64,000 bases of DNA from CAUZIZ01 sp965219005 (GTDB lineage Bacteria > Acidobacteriota > UBA6911 > RPQK01 > JAJDTT01), in NCBI GenBank assembly GCA_965219005.1, contig CBDCMS010000004.1, positions 248,001-312,000 of the forward strand. The letters run 5' to 3'. Position 1 is the stretch's first letter. Each line of letters starts with the position of its first letter. The notes below the pieces were generated by a model, which was not told where the DNA came from, made no database searches, and was given only the letters and a program-made list of their open reading frames with translations. Shown here piece by piece: positions 34,196 through 43,960 of this stretch. Both the position numbers and the translations under genes were made by a program.

Positions 34196-35629
34196 CTAAT
34201 CGTCAGATCCCAGTCGTTCAAGGGCCTCCCGTGCGTAGTCGTTTTCAGGATTCATCCGCAGGGCCTCCCGGTACAGCCCCCGGGCCTTGACCAGATCTCC
34301 ACGCCTCTCGGCACAATAGGCGAGTCCGGCGTAGGCGAAGTCATCTTTAGGGTTGAGCTGGAGAGCTCTGCTGAAACTGGCTTCGGCCCTATCCAGAGCG
34401 CCGCCTCGGGCCAGGGCAGCCCCCAGGTTGTAGTGGACCCGAGTCTTGTTGGGGCTCTTGGCAGCGGCGTCCTCCCAGAGCCTGACGTCATTCTGCCAGA
34501 CTTCGTTTCGGGCTAGCGTCAGGGGAACCGTCAACAGGGTCAGCAGCAGCGTCGCGCCCCAGAAGCGCCAGGCCCAGGACTTAAGATCGCCTCTTCCTAC
34601 CAGAATTGAGGCCATCGCCAGGGAAAAGCCGGCGAAAGGCAGGTAGAGACGGCTTTCACTGAACAGGTCCGAGTTGGGGATGATCCAGGAGGGAGCATAA
34701 GCCGCCAGAATCCAGAAAAATCCCAGTACCTCAACGGAGCGTCTGCGTCTGGACCAGTAAGCCAGCGCACAGAATCCGACGAGAGCGGCGGCTGCGAGAA
34801 TGACTGTCTCCCGATCGGCTAGTCCAATATCATGATCCAGATTGAGCGATAGAGGCCAGAACATCAGCCCCAGGGATTTCCAGAACACGGCGGGTTGCGA
34901 GATCCAGTAGCCAACTGCGTCCTCGTGATTCCAGGCAACCTCGGCGGGGGAATAGCTCACCATCGAATAGACCAGTGCAGCGAAGTTGATGAGCGCCCCC
35001 GTCGTCCACAGGCGCCAGCGGGAGAAATTGAGACCGATCAGAAACGGTGTTATCGCGAGTGCGTCGGCGCGACTCCAGATGGCGAGCTGAAAAAGAAGCA
35101 TTCCCGTCCAAGGATGTCCTCTGGCCAGAATCATCGCTGCCAGCGAGAAGCAGGACATCAAGAGGACCGATTGGGACCAGATGTAGTTGATCGTCTGACT
35201 CTGCAGGGGATGCAGAGCAAACAGCAAGGCCGCAATGAAGGAGAGCTCAAGACGGCCGAACAGGCGCAGGGTCAAGCCGAATAACAGAGCGGACGCCAGG
35301 GCATGCAGAATGACGCTGAGCAGGTGGTAGCTTGCGGCATCTGCTCCGAAGAGGTGATAGATCTGGTGCATCGTCCAAAGCGTCAGCGGACGACCACCGT
35401 AGTGTTCCAGAAAGGCCGTGACGGGAAACGCCTCGGTGACGTATGTGTTCTCGAGTAGCAGCGGGTAGTCGTCGTAGTGGAATGCTCCGGGGAAGGAGTT
35501 CCAGTAGGCGAGCCCTGTCGCCACAACCAGAAGCGCGCACATCAGCCAGCCCGTCAACCCGAAGACGGTTCTGGGAGCCGATTCCGAAGCAGAATCGAGG
35601 CTTGCTGGAGCTGCACCCTCTGAAATCAC
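34196..35629 (-). CDS. Polytopic GT-C-like membrane protein with C-terminal TPR repeats
   Basis: 477 residues. About ten hydrophobic helices occupy residues 25-370. The first outer loop is FHYDDYPLLLENTYVTEAF, an acidic pair as in GT-C glycosyltransferases and TMTC proteins, followed by GGRPLTLWTMHQIYHLFG. Two TPR units close the protein (VHYNLGAALARGGALDRAEA and FAYAGLAYCAERRGDLVKAR). The plan matches bacterial TMTC-like proteins, which may transfer mannose from a lipid carrier to proteins; activity here is inferred only. It converges with the cyclodeaminase-like gene over the tandem hairpins. Confidence 0.78.
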   Translation of the reverse strand: MISEGAAPASLDSASESAPRTVFGLTGWLMCALLVVATGLAYWNSFPGAFHYDDYPLLLENTYVTEAFPVTAFLEHYGGRPLTLWTMHQIYHLFGADAASYHLLSVILHALASALLFGLTLRLFGRLELSFIAALLFALHPLQSQTINYIWSQSVLLMSCFSLAAMILARGHPWTGMLLFQLAIWSRADALAITPFLIGLNFSRWRLWTTGALINFAALVYSMVSYSPAEVAWNHEDAVGYWISQPAVFWKSLGLMFWPLSLNLDHDIGLADRETVILAAAALVGFCALAYWSRRRRSVEVLGFFWILAAYAPSWIIPNSDLFSESRLYLPFAGFSLAMASILVGRGDLKSWAWRFWGATLLLTLLTVPLTLARNEVWQNDVRLWEDAAAKSPNKTRVHYNLGAALARGGALDRAEASFSRALQLNPKDDFAYAGLAYCAERRGDLVKARGLYREALRMNPENDYAREALERLGSDD

Positions 35630-35901
35630 GAAGGAGTGACATTATGATTCATTTCGAGGCCGGACGACAATAGACCCGGTCGCCGGAGTGCGGGAACAGG
35701 AAGCGGAGAGAGGGGGTAGACTCACCCTGCGAATGCTATATGGCTGCAATTCAATCCTGCGACTGCCGACTTTCGGCTCCCGTTGAATGTACCGGTTCAT
35801 CAGTGATAGCCTTGCCCGCGCCGAAGGGAGCCTCGCTACGTGGTCCCTGTCATTTGAATTTTTCGAACTTGGAAATCGGCTCTTGAATCCGGAGGTGAGG
35901 A

Positions 35902-36696
35902 ATGCCGTTAACTTTGCTCGTGGTTACCGCACATCCAGCGGACGCTTTCGATCTGGCCGCAGGCACGATAGCCAGACACAGCGAGGCAGGAGATAGGGTC
36001 GAAGTAGCCTCGGTCACTCATGGAGCGCGCTCCCACGCGCCGAGCATCTACGATGACAAGCAGGAGGAGCTGGACGCCGAGTCGGAGAATCGACTCCTGG
36101 GTCAGATCAAAGCGGAGAAGAAGGCCGAGTTCGAAGCAGCGGCAGCTGCGGTTGGCGTCCACAAGACCCACTTTCTGGGAATGGACGACGAGCCCTTTGT
36201 CGCTACACGCGAAGCCATTCTTCGCCTGGCTGAGCTGTATCGTCAGGTGCGACCCGACATCCTCATCACCCACCATCAAACCGAGATGAATCACCACGAC
36301 CACCCCGCTGCCGGCGATGCCTCTCTGCGGGCTGTTGTGACGGCTGCACGCTGGCTCGAGGGATCTCGTCTGAATCCCCATCTGATCCCCACGATCTACT
36401 TCTACGGAGCTCAGGATCGGCGCGATACTACAACCTCCAGGGGGACGATAGGACTACCGGCCACTCATACCGTTGATATCACGGGCGTGATCGAGAAGAA
36501 GAAGGCCGCGTTGGCCGCTTTCGCTACCCAGAAGTACCAGGGGAAATCGTACAACACCCCTGAGTACATCAACCGTCGGATCGAAAGCCTGGAGGGTTAC
36601 TGGGGACTGATCAACGCTTCGACCTATGCGGAAGAGTTTATCGCGCGCCAACCCCATCAGGTTGAATCGCTCCCGACCGTCAAAGGCGTGAGCTAG
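35902..36696 (+). CDS. PIG-L/LmbE-family deacetylase-like protein, catalytic Asp replaced
   Basis: 264 residues, start fixed by GGAGGTGAGG directly before ATG. The zinc motif normally AHPDD reads AHPADAFDLAAGTIARH: His11 and Asp14 (zinc ligands) remain, but the Asp that acts as base in MshB is Ala13. Later ITHHQTEMNHHDHPAAGDAS supplies the third ligand. Family members remove acetyl groups from GlcNAc conjugates (mycothiol, bacillithiol, antibiotic precursors). Either a subfamily with another base or a non-hydrolytic member. The upstream gap 35630-35901 holds no gene. Confidence 0.85.
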   Translation: MPLTLLVVTAHPADAFDLAAGTIARHSEAGDRVEVASVTHGARSHAPSIYDDKQEELDAESENRLLGQIKAEKKAEFEAAAAAVGVHKTHFLGMDDEPFVATREAILRLAELYRQVRPDILITHHQTEMNHHDHPAAGDASLRAVVTAARWLEGSRLNPHLIPTIYFYGAQDRRDTTTSRGTIGLPATHTVDITGVIEKKKAALAAFATQKYQGKSYNTPEYINRRIESLEGYWGLINASTYAEEFIARQPHQVESLPTVKGVS

Positions 36697-36699
36697 GTG

Positions 36700-36911
36700 T
36701 GCAGTGTAGGCTGAAACTTGAATAGTGAGCAGTAGTGCAGTGAACAGTGCCGGAAAGAGGTGTTGCCGTGCACGGATAGACTGCCGGCATTGCGAAGCCC
36801 AAGTCCGGCAGAGGCGCGCGGCTTGACCGTTCAGCAATAGGAACCCCAGTTCTGAGGAGAGAGCCGGACAACAGCAAGACGTCTGCCAACCCCGACTGAA
36901 GTTTCTTTCGC
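36700..36911 (-). repeat. Dispersed repeat R, copy beside IS copy 2
   Basis: Reverse complement aligns with 21797-22048 (shared GAAAGAAACTTCAGTCGGGG, GAACTGGGGTTCCTATTGCT, CGTGCACGGCAACA, CTCACTATTCAAGTTTCAG) with clear substitutions and small gaps. It ends at the IS boundary at the same point as the other copy. Confidence 0.75.
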
Positions 36912-37919
36912 GAATCTGGTTATGCACTTAACTCCGGAAAAAGTCACCACCACCTAGTAAAAAAGGTGAGAGACAGGAGGTGAGTGGATGTACGAAAAGA
37001 TGAATTTGTTGGAGTTTCAAGAGCGTTTTGCCACAGAAGAAGCTTGTCTGAGTTACCTGATGCAGAAACGCTGGCCGGAAGGATTTGTCTGTCCCCGTTG
37101 TGGGGGTCAAGGAGGCTACTGGTTGCAGCACCGGCGATTGATGGAGTGTCGCCAATGCCGGTATCAGGCTTCTTCCACCGCCGGGACGATTTTCCACAAG
37201 ACGCGGGTGCCCCTGAGATATTGGTTTTGGACCATCTTCTTGATGAGCCGTTGCAAAGCGGGCTACACGATGAAGGGACTGCAGAAGCTGCTGGGAATCG
37301 GAAGCTATCGGACGGTCTGGATGATGGGACATAAGATCCGACAAGCCATGGCCAAACGTAATGACTGCTACCAATTAAGTCACCTGGTGGAGCTGGATGA
37401 CTCTTTCTTTGGAGGCCGACGACGAGGGAGAAATCGTCGGGGTCGCAAGCGAGGACGAGGGACCGAAGGCAAGGCCAAAGTTCTGGCCGCGGTGGAGATA
37501 ACGAAAGCCGGGGGGCCGAGGTTTCTAAGTCTGGATGTGGTCGATGACATAACCAGCGACAATGTGAAGCGGGTCGCCTGGGCGAGGATCGACCCCGGAG
37601 CTCAGATCCGAAGCGACGCCTATCACGCGTTTGTCGGTTTAGCTCAAGCCGGCTACCAGCATGAACGCGTCCGGCTCGAGTGGGTGGGGATGGGTTTTGA
37701 ACAGTTCCCATGGGTTCACACCCTCATTTCCAACTGCAAGACTCAGCTCCAAGGGACTCAGAAAGCGGTCAGCCTCAAGCACCTTCAACGTTACCTGGCT
37801 GAGTTTTGTTACCGTTTCAATCGTCGTTTCTGGGAATCCGAGCTCTTCGACCGTCTCCTGACAGCCTGTTCGCTCTATCCCACCGTCACCTATCCGGAGT
37901 TAAGTGCATAACCAGATTC
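36912..37919 (+). mobile_element. IS1595-family insertion sequence, intact copy
   Basis: 1008 bp with perfect 27-bp inverted ends beginning GAATCTGGTTATGCACTTAA. One transposase gene. No 8-bp target duplication; the right flank TCGAATGGGGCC is the reverse complement of the left flank of the other copy. Confidence 0.92.
36988..37911 (+). CDS. IS1595-family transposase
   Basis: 307 residues. An N-terminal zinc ribbon (CPRCGGQGGY ... ECRQCRYQ), then GTIFHKTRVPLRYWFWTIFL and the DDE domain: VELDDSFFGG (first Asp), RIDPGAQIRSDAYHAF (second Asp), WVHTLISNCKTQLQGTQKAV and the C-terminal LAEFCYRFNRRFWESELFDR with the last acidic residue. An Arg/Gly-rich linker (GRRRGRNRRGRKRGRG) lies inside. The stop codon lies in the right inverted repeat. 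It can probably also mobilise the frameshifted copy at 20787. Confidence 0.94.
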   Translation: MYEKMNLLEFQERFATEEACLSYLMQKRWPEGFVCPRCGGQGGYWLQHRRLMECRQCRYQASSTAGTIFHKTRVPLRYWFWTIFLMSRCKAGYTMKGLQKLLGIGSYRTVWMMGHKIRQAMAKRNDCYQLSHLVELDDSFFGGRRRGRNRRGRKRGRGTEGKAKVLAAVEITKAGGPRFLSLDVVDDITSDNVKRVAWARIDPGAQIRSDAYHAFVGLAQAGYQHERVRLEWVGMGFEQFPWVHTLISNCKTQLQGTQKAVSLKHLQRYLAEFCYRFNRRFWESELFDRLLTACSLYPTVTYPELSA

Positions 37920-38016
37920 TCGAATGGGGCCGGCGCCGATGGGGCCCCACCAGGGAGCAGACAAGTTTTGCTCCTGCTTTCCTAAATGTGGAGCCCTGAC
38001 TGGACAACGGAGGGAA

Positions 38017-38970
38017 ATGATGAAGATTGTGATGCATGATCCATTGCCTTTGGACGAGTATCTTGCAGCGATCCAGGACGCTGCCCCCTCGGCCGAAATA
38101 GTTGTGGCGTCGAAAGAGAACCTCGCCGAGGAGCTGAGGGATGCGGAGATCTTTTTTGGATTCCATTCCCCGGAGGTGTTCCGTCAGGCGACCAAACTGC
38201 GCTGGATCCAGGCCACCTCCGCGGGCATTGAGGCGCTGTTGGAGCCGGAACTTGTAAAGCGTGGCCTTATCATTACGAACGCCAGCGGACTCTATGCATC
38301 GCCAGTTGCCGAGACAGGTTGGGCGCTGACGCTGGCGTTGTTTCGACGAATACCAACCTTTTTGCGGCAGCAGCAAGAGCATCGCTGGGAGGTCCAGACG
38401 CCGGGTGACCTGGATGGCAGTGTTGCCGGCATCATCGGTCTAGGGGGCATCGGGCGTCACTATGGCCGGGTGGCCGCCGCCTTTGGAATGCGCGTCGTTG
38501 CTGTGGACCGGCACCAGCCACCGCAGCCAGACTTTGTTGAATCTCTCTGGACCATGGATCGGCTCAACAATCTGTTGGAGATGTCCGACGTCGTCTTGGT
38601 CTCCTGTCCTCTCTGGGCAGAGTCAAGGCACCTGATCAACCACGAGACACTGGGTCAGATGAAGCCGACCGCCTACCTCGTCAACATCGCCCGGGGTGGG
38701 ATAGTCGAAGAGAACGCACTCCTTGAGGCTCTCCAGTCAGGCCAGATTGCGGGAGCAGGCATCGATGTCTGCGAGACCGAACCCCTTCCGGCCGAGAGCC
38801 CCCTCTGGGAAGCCCCCAACCTGATCATCACGCCTCACTTCGCCGGCTTCTCCGGACAGCGGCTGCGCCGGCTGACGAAGCTCTTTCGCGAGAACCTGCA
38901 GCGTTACCAGAGCGGCGAGCGCCTGGCGAACGAGGTGGATCAGGAAAGAGGATATCCCATACCGGCGTAA
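38017..38970 (+). CDS. D-2-hydroxyacid dehydrogenase
   Basis: 317 residues from ATG 38017 (or 38020), with GGAGGG just before; the longer frame back to 37924 runs into IS flank sequence. NAD-binding motif GIIGLGGIGRHYGRVAAAFG, catalytic Arg in VNIARGGIVEENAL, Glu in AGIDVCETEPLPAESPLWEA and His in IITPHFAGFSGQ. It resembles the GhrA-like branch. It reduces 2-keto acids such as glyoxylate or hydroxypyruvate, or runs in reverse; the exact substrate is open. It lies immediately beyond the intact IS. Confidence 0.9.
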   Translation: MMKIVMHDPLPLDEYLAAIQDAAPSAEIVVASKENLAEELRDAEIFFGFHSPEVFRQATKLRWIQATSAGIEALLEPELVKRGLIITNASGLYASPVAETGWALTLALFRRIPTFLRQQQEHRWEVQTPGDLDGSVAGIIGLGGIGRHYGRVAAAFGMRVVAVDRHQPPQPDFVESLWTMDRLNNLLEMSDVVLVSCPLWAESRHLINHETLGQMKPTAYLVNIARGGIVEENALLEALQSGQIAGAGIDVCETEPLPAESPLWEAPNLIITPHFAGFSGQRLRRLTKLFRENLQRYQSGERLANEVDQERGYPIPA

Positions 38971-39057
38971 GCCGAAGCGTCCCAGTTCGACTGGCCAGGG
39001 TGGTCGCAAACGACTGGACATCCCTCCGACGTCCCGGCCTACGACGGAGGATCCCGC

Positions 39058-42000
39058 TCAGTCTGTCCGGGCGACCGGCTGGGTGGCAAACTGCCCCGGA
39101 CGGGTCTGAATGACCGTGGCCGCGATGGGAGTTTCTACAGTCGCTTTCAACAGGCCTTGAAAACTGCCGAAATCGACGGCGACACTCCAGTTGATCTCGT
39201 TCACAAACAGTGCCCGATGGCCTAGTGCCGCTAGCACCAGCTGTCCGGTGGCCAATTCGTTTCCGTCTGAGTCGCAGAGTCTCAAATCCACGGTCACCGG
39301 TTGCTCTTCCAGATTGACTACGGCGATCCCGGTATTAATCACGTCCTGGGTGTTTGTCTCGATAGGAGCGACAAAGCCGGTCGGGAGTTCGTCGCTGCTC
39401 GCTACGCCTGCCACACCTACAGTCCCCCCGAAAAGAATCACACCAGCCAGCTGCAGATCTGAAGCAACGGATACCCATCCAACGCTCTGAGCCCTATTCC
39501 GTCACTCTGGAAGGTTCTCAGCCCGCCCGGGGGAATCACGATGTCCAGCTCCCCATCAATTTGAGCCCCGTTAAGATCAACGGTCAAAGGAGCGCCTCCA
39601 TCATCTCGAAGCAGAATAGTCGCATTGGCTGCCGTCGTAGTATTCAGATTGAACAATTGAATCTGACTGAAGAGCTGACCCAGACCATCGCCGAACTGGG
39701 CAAAAAACAGCTCTTCGGCCGGGTCCTCTCCAAGGGGTGTGTTGGCCGGGGTAGCCACGCTCGCCGATAGCTGTGGTGCGACCGGTAGAGTGGCGAACTC
39801 ACCGGGACGGGTTTGGATCACAGTGGCGGCGATGCTGCTGGACACCGTCGCCTTCAAAAGACCCTTGAAGTCCTCGAAGGCGACGGGGACACTCCACTCG
39901 ATCTCGTTCACGAAAAGGGCCCGATGGCCATTGCCGGCCAGCTTCAGCTGTCCCGTCGCCAACGTGTTGCCTTCGGTATCGCACAGCTGCAGGTCCACGG
40001 TCGCCATCTGGTCGAGTAGATTGACGACGGCTATGCCCGTGTTGATCTGATCGGTTTCATTGGTCTCTATGGGAGCCACGAAGCCGTTGGGCAACTCTGA
40101 GCTGGCCCCGACGCCCGCCAGGCCCACCACACCTCCGAAAAGGATGACACCGGCCAGTGGCCGATCGGAGCAGACGGTCACCGAGCCAACCACTTGAGGA
40201 CCCAGGCCATCTGTAGCAAGGGCGCGGAGGCCACCGGCCGGAATCTCGAGACTCAATTCCCCTTCTACCAGGTTGCCGTTGAGATCGACGGACAGCGGCT
40301 GGCCTTCCCCATCTCTCAAGATAATCTTGGTCTGGGCGGGCGCGGAAGTGTCCAGATTGAGAAGAACAATCTGGCTGAAGATCTGCTCCAGACCATCGCC
40401 GAACTGTGCGAAGTAGAGTTTCTCTGGTAGTGCGACTGAGACCCCGCACGATGGCTGACTCCCACCAAGCTCCACGATCTTGGATGCAAGCATAGTGGAG
40501 AACTGCTCTGAGGACGGCCAGGGTGAGCCGGGAATGTTGGCATCAGGACAGAGCGTCTGATACATCTGCTGATACGTATCCAGGAACTTGCTGTCCCCTC
40601 CCACGCCGTCGATGATGGTACCGTCTTCGACAAAGTTGAGGCCTTGGACGTAATTGCTATAGGTCGAGTTTCTCACCGCTCCGGCGGTCACTCGAATACT
40701 GCCACTGGGTGCGTTGTCGGGTGGATCGAATTCGGCCCACTGCGCGAAGACGAAGTACGCAGGGAACGGACCCGGAGGATCGCCGATCTCGACATTGTGA
40801 ATCATATTCCCGACGTAGTCGGCATTGTCCTGATCGGAATCACTGTAGAACACCATATTGTTCTGGAGGTTGTCCTGCGAATCGAAGACGTAGTTGCGTT
40901 GCACCAAGTTGGTTCCGTTTCTCTGAGCGCCTGAAATGTAGACATAGCCGTTGAAGAGGAAACCCTGGCCCTGGGAGACGTCGATGAAGGCGTTGTCTTC
41001 GACGCGATTGTTGACGTTGTAGACGTGCTGCATGCCCTCGCGCGAACCGACGAGGAGGTCGTCAAAGCTCTGCACCAGCCCGATTGTCGCGGGCGAAAAC
41101 TCCTGGTAGTGAAACTCGCGCACCGTGGTCACGAGATTGGGGCTGGTCTCAGCCACCGAGGCCATGGCAAGTTGTCTTGGTCCGGTAAGGGCGAGCGCAG
41201 TGTAGTAGGTGTCGGTTATGTAGTTCGAGCGGATCGTGTTCCCCGAACTCTGGTCCACCATGATTGCCGGAGCGGTCCACTTCTCGCGACCCGCGGCCGA
41301 GATGTGATTCAGGTTGATCGTGTTGTTCTTGTTGACGTCTCCGTAACCAGGACCTCGGCCGGTCAGGACGATTGCCTCTCGTCCCAGATAGCGGAAAATG
41401 TTGTTGCTGATGCTTATGTCCTGGGCGTGCCGATCCAAACGGATGCCGGTGCTGCCGCTCTTGCTGAATGTGCACTGGCTCACGGATGAGTTGGCAGCAT
41501 TTCGGAAGCGTAACAGTGCCGTGGCCTGGTCGACGACCGCCCAGTCGTGCTGCACCGTGATGTCCCCTTCCTTCATGACGTAGAAGTCGCCTCCCGTGAA
41601 CGTGATTCCCTGGAAATGGATGTATTGAACCGGAGTGCCTAACCAGGTGTTGCCGTCGCCGCCGGCATCGATTCGGATCAGTTCGGTCAGCTGTGGCACG
41701 TAGATGTCCTCGGTGCCGCTCGCGGGCCAAAGATAGAGGGTACCGTTCACGGAGGCCCATTCACCCGGGGTATCGATTCCTTCGACGCTGTTGAGGACCC
41801 AGTTATTGTTCGGGATGTCGTCCTCGGAGTTATCTCTCCTCATCTCATACAGCGCGGGAATCGTCGTGAAGATGCGTCTCTGGCCTGGATTCACCGAAGC
41901 GATCGGTAAGATCTCCAGCGTCCAACCGTGTGTGGACTCGCGCAGGTCGTACTGGTCGGCAAAGTCCCAATCGGGAGCGCTGAATCCGGCGGGGTACTGG

Positions 42001-42536
42001 ACGTTTGATTTGCTTGCCTGCACTTCGGATTCGTCCCAGGTACATTCGATACAGAAGCTGGGTTCGTCCTGGGCGCTGAAGTTTTCCGTGGCGGACCGTT
42101 CCATCCAATTCTCGCTGGAATCCTGCAGATATCGGACGTGATTCAGCCCTTGTGGAAGCGGAGCCTGCATGATGTTGCCGTCAAAAGGACTCCAACCTGT
42201 CACTTGAATCAACGACGAGAAGACTGGAGTTTGCCCCGGGGTCGCTCGGTAGGTTATCGACTGATTGGCGGTTCCCGAATCGACCGGGCCCAGCACCACG
42301 GTATCCGAGAACAGATAAGTGCCGGTGTTGAAGTTGACCACGATGTCCCCGGAACCGTCCACGACAGTCCGTACCTTCTGGACTGCAGCTTGAAAGGTGC
42401 GTAGCGGCAATTCCTGAGTTCCTGAATTGGAGTCGTTGCCGTTGGGATCTACAAAGAACACCTGCTGTGCTGATAGAGGCGTCGAGATCAGCAGGAGATA
42501 CAGGGCCATGGATAACCAGGGTGAGATAGATTTCAT
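39058..42536 (-). pseudogene. Secreted right-handed beta-helix protein with two FAQFG modules, frameshifted
   Basis: Signal peptide WLSMALYLLLISTPLSAQQ, then FFVDPNGNDSNSGTQELPLR and a parallel beta-helix to about residue 650 (GITFTGGDFYV, SVSQCTFSKSGSTGIRLDRH, NNIFRYLGREAIVLTG), as in polysaccharide lyases. From residue 706 a module starts LYFAQFGDGLEQIFSQIVLL and runs through INTGIAVVNL to TVIQTRPGEFATLPVA. A second starts LFFAQFGDGLGQLFSQIQLF at about 942. Its frame breaks near 39470; the remainder (VILFGGTVGVAGVASSDELP to ATQPVARTD) continues in another frame to 39058. The full length would be about 1160 residues. Function: probable glycan binding or cleavage outside the cell. Confidence 0.8.
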
Positions 42537-42663
42537 GCAAGTCCTCGCTCCCTATTTCGGAATTCGACAATGGCCTCCCCTCGTGATTTGCTGACAGGAA
42601 TTATGGAGGAAGGGATAGTGAAAAATCCAGGAGGCTGCTTCGTACGTGTTTAGCCTCCTACCT

Positions 42664-42884
42664 GACTTTGCCCTTGCCCTTGCCCTCACCTTCAAACTTG
42701 CCTGTGCCTGTGCCTATGCCTTTCCCCTTACTCTTTTCCCTCTGTAGAAAAACAGTCCTTCATCGGGCGTTTCCGCAACCGAGAGCGTTTGTAACAGACC
42801 AAAGGAAGGGTGAGGAGAAAGGGGAAGGCAAAGGCACAGGCGAAGGCAAGTTTGAGGGCAACGGCAAGGGCAAGGGGTTAGACG
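42664..42884. repeat. Long inverted repeat of CTTGCC / GGCAAG runs
   Basis: Left arm about 42664-42745 (CTTTGCCCTTGCCCTTGCCC ... CTTGCCTGTGCCTGTGCC) and right arm about 42803-42884 (GAAAGGGGAAGGCAAAGGCA ... GGCAACGGCAAGGGCAAGGG) pair imperfectly over some 80 bp around a 57-base centre. The transcript would make a very long hairpin. The open frame that crosses it has no protein-like composition. The rest of 42537-43148 shows no gene. Confidence 0.8.
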
Positions 42885-43148
42885 CTAGACAGGTACGCCG
42901 CTTCAGCGGCCTGGCGCGAAGCGTATTAGACCGGTCCTTTGGCCGGTTTCTGCTTGTGTCTTACATGGGCAACCGGAATACTATGCTAACCGCAGATACA
43001 ACGTTCGGCGGATTGCATTACCCTCGGGGACGGGGCAAAACGGAGCGGCAATAGATGAGATGCGCGGCGGCAGTATTGAGAGTAGCGGCAGTCAGGAGAC
43101 AACGGCCTCTTCTAGCACGGGCTGCTTCTGTGGTGGAGACTGGTGGAT

Positions 43149-43348
43149 GAATAGCTCACACCCCGATGGTCGTGGGAAACAGTGTCTTTGTGGGCTCATG
43201 CAATGGAATCGTCCGAGCGATCGAGATCGCTAGCGGGCGCGTCCACTGGTCAACAGGATTGAGCCCCCCTGAAGTGGAGAAGTACTTTTTCCATGGAGAC
43301 CCGACTGCAATTGACGGCCTCATAGTCCTGGGTGCCGATGGTTGGTAG
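43149..43348 (+). pseudogene. Fragment of a PQQ-type beta-propeller protein
   Basis: Open after a TGA, it reads AHTPMVVGNSVFVGSCNGIV then RAIEIASGRVHWSTGL and LIVLGADGW before a stop. The pattern (VVGNxVFVGSCNGxxxAI...GxxxW) is one blade of BamB/PQQ-like propellers. No start or end domain is present, so it is a remnant about 60 residues long. Confidence 0.65.
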
Positions 43349-43526
43349 CATTCAGCACGCATGATAGACAGGAAGCATGGCGACACTCGGTCGAGAGAAC
43401 CATCCGCGCTGTCGGGGGAGGTCCCGATGCTCCTGACGTGGGGACGACGCAAGGTGCTCTGCACGCATGGGAGCCCGGCGCGCAGCCATGAGGATGCAGG
43501 GCGGACTTGCAACGAGCGGGGTCGCC

Positions 43527-43600
43527 GAACAAAGAGATGAAGCTGACGAGGCGCGCAGTCGACGGTCGCCGTGGCCTTCGCAGCTTATCTCAACCTTTTG
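43527..43600 (+). other. attC-like site before the first cassette gene
   Basis: GAACAAA then GAGATGAAGCTG (43534-43545) and, after a GC-rich centre, CAGCTTATCTC (43581-43591). The arms are perfect complements over 11 bp except for one G left unpaired in the first arm, as expected for an attC extrahelical base. The outer cores are degenerate (GAACAAA; CAACCTTTTGG). It lies 17 bp before the next ATG. Confidence 0.5.
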
Positions 43601-43616
43601 GTGCAAAGAGTGCACA

Positions 43617-43952
43617 ATGGCGGAATACGGTGAATGGAATCGAAAGGGAGCGACGCTGAGCGATGTAACGGCCAAGGCTGAATACGGCGTGAGCCGTGAC
43701 TTCATTGTCAAAGGCATACAGACCGGCAAACTTGAATACCGCGACGGTGCGATATGGGGAAATCCGTATCTCAGGGTCTTGAGAAGTCAGCTTGAGAAAT
43801 ACATAGCTGAAGCACTTGGAGAGGACTACTTGCTCAGAGTAAAAAACCAAGCAGAGTTGCGCAGAGTCAAGAAAGAGATATCCGGTCTCAAGAAGAGACT
43901 CGAGGGGCTTCAAGAACGAAAGAACGACCTTGAGTCGTCATTGAGCAAATGA
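43617..43952 (+). CDS. Small coiled-coil protein, cassette-type
   Basis: 111 residues from ATG 43617; a longer in-frame extension upstream covers the attC-like site and is unlikely. The sequence begins MAEYGEWNRKGATLSDVTAK, then EYGVSRDFIVKGIQTGKLEY, which looks like a helix-turn-helix/excisionase-like start, and WGNPYLRVLRSQLEKYIAEA. It ends in a coiled coil (LRRVKKEISGLKKRLEGLQE). I know similar small proteins only as hypothetical. The next attC-like site begins 9 bp after its stop. Confidence 0.7.
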   Translation: MAEYGEWNRKGATLSDVTAKAEYGVSRDFIVKGIQTGKLEYRDGAIWGNPYLRVLRSQLEKYIAEALGEDYLLRVKNQAELRRVKKEISGLKKRLEGLQERKNDLESSLSK

Positions 43953-43960
43953 CAAGTCAC

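Noticed and set aside
39438..39480. Programmed frameshift in the beta-helix gene
   Set aside because: No slippery heptamer with a following stem was evident, and several unrelated genes here show similar one-base breaks.
42668..43054. 128-codon frame over the CTTGCC/GGCAAG hairpin
   Set aside because: It reads Leu-Pro and Gly-Lys dipeptide runs dictated by the inverted repeat, with no protein-like middle part.
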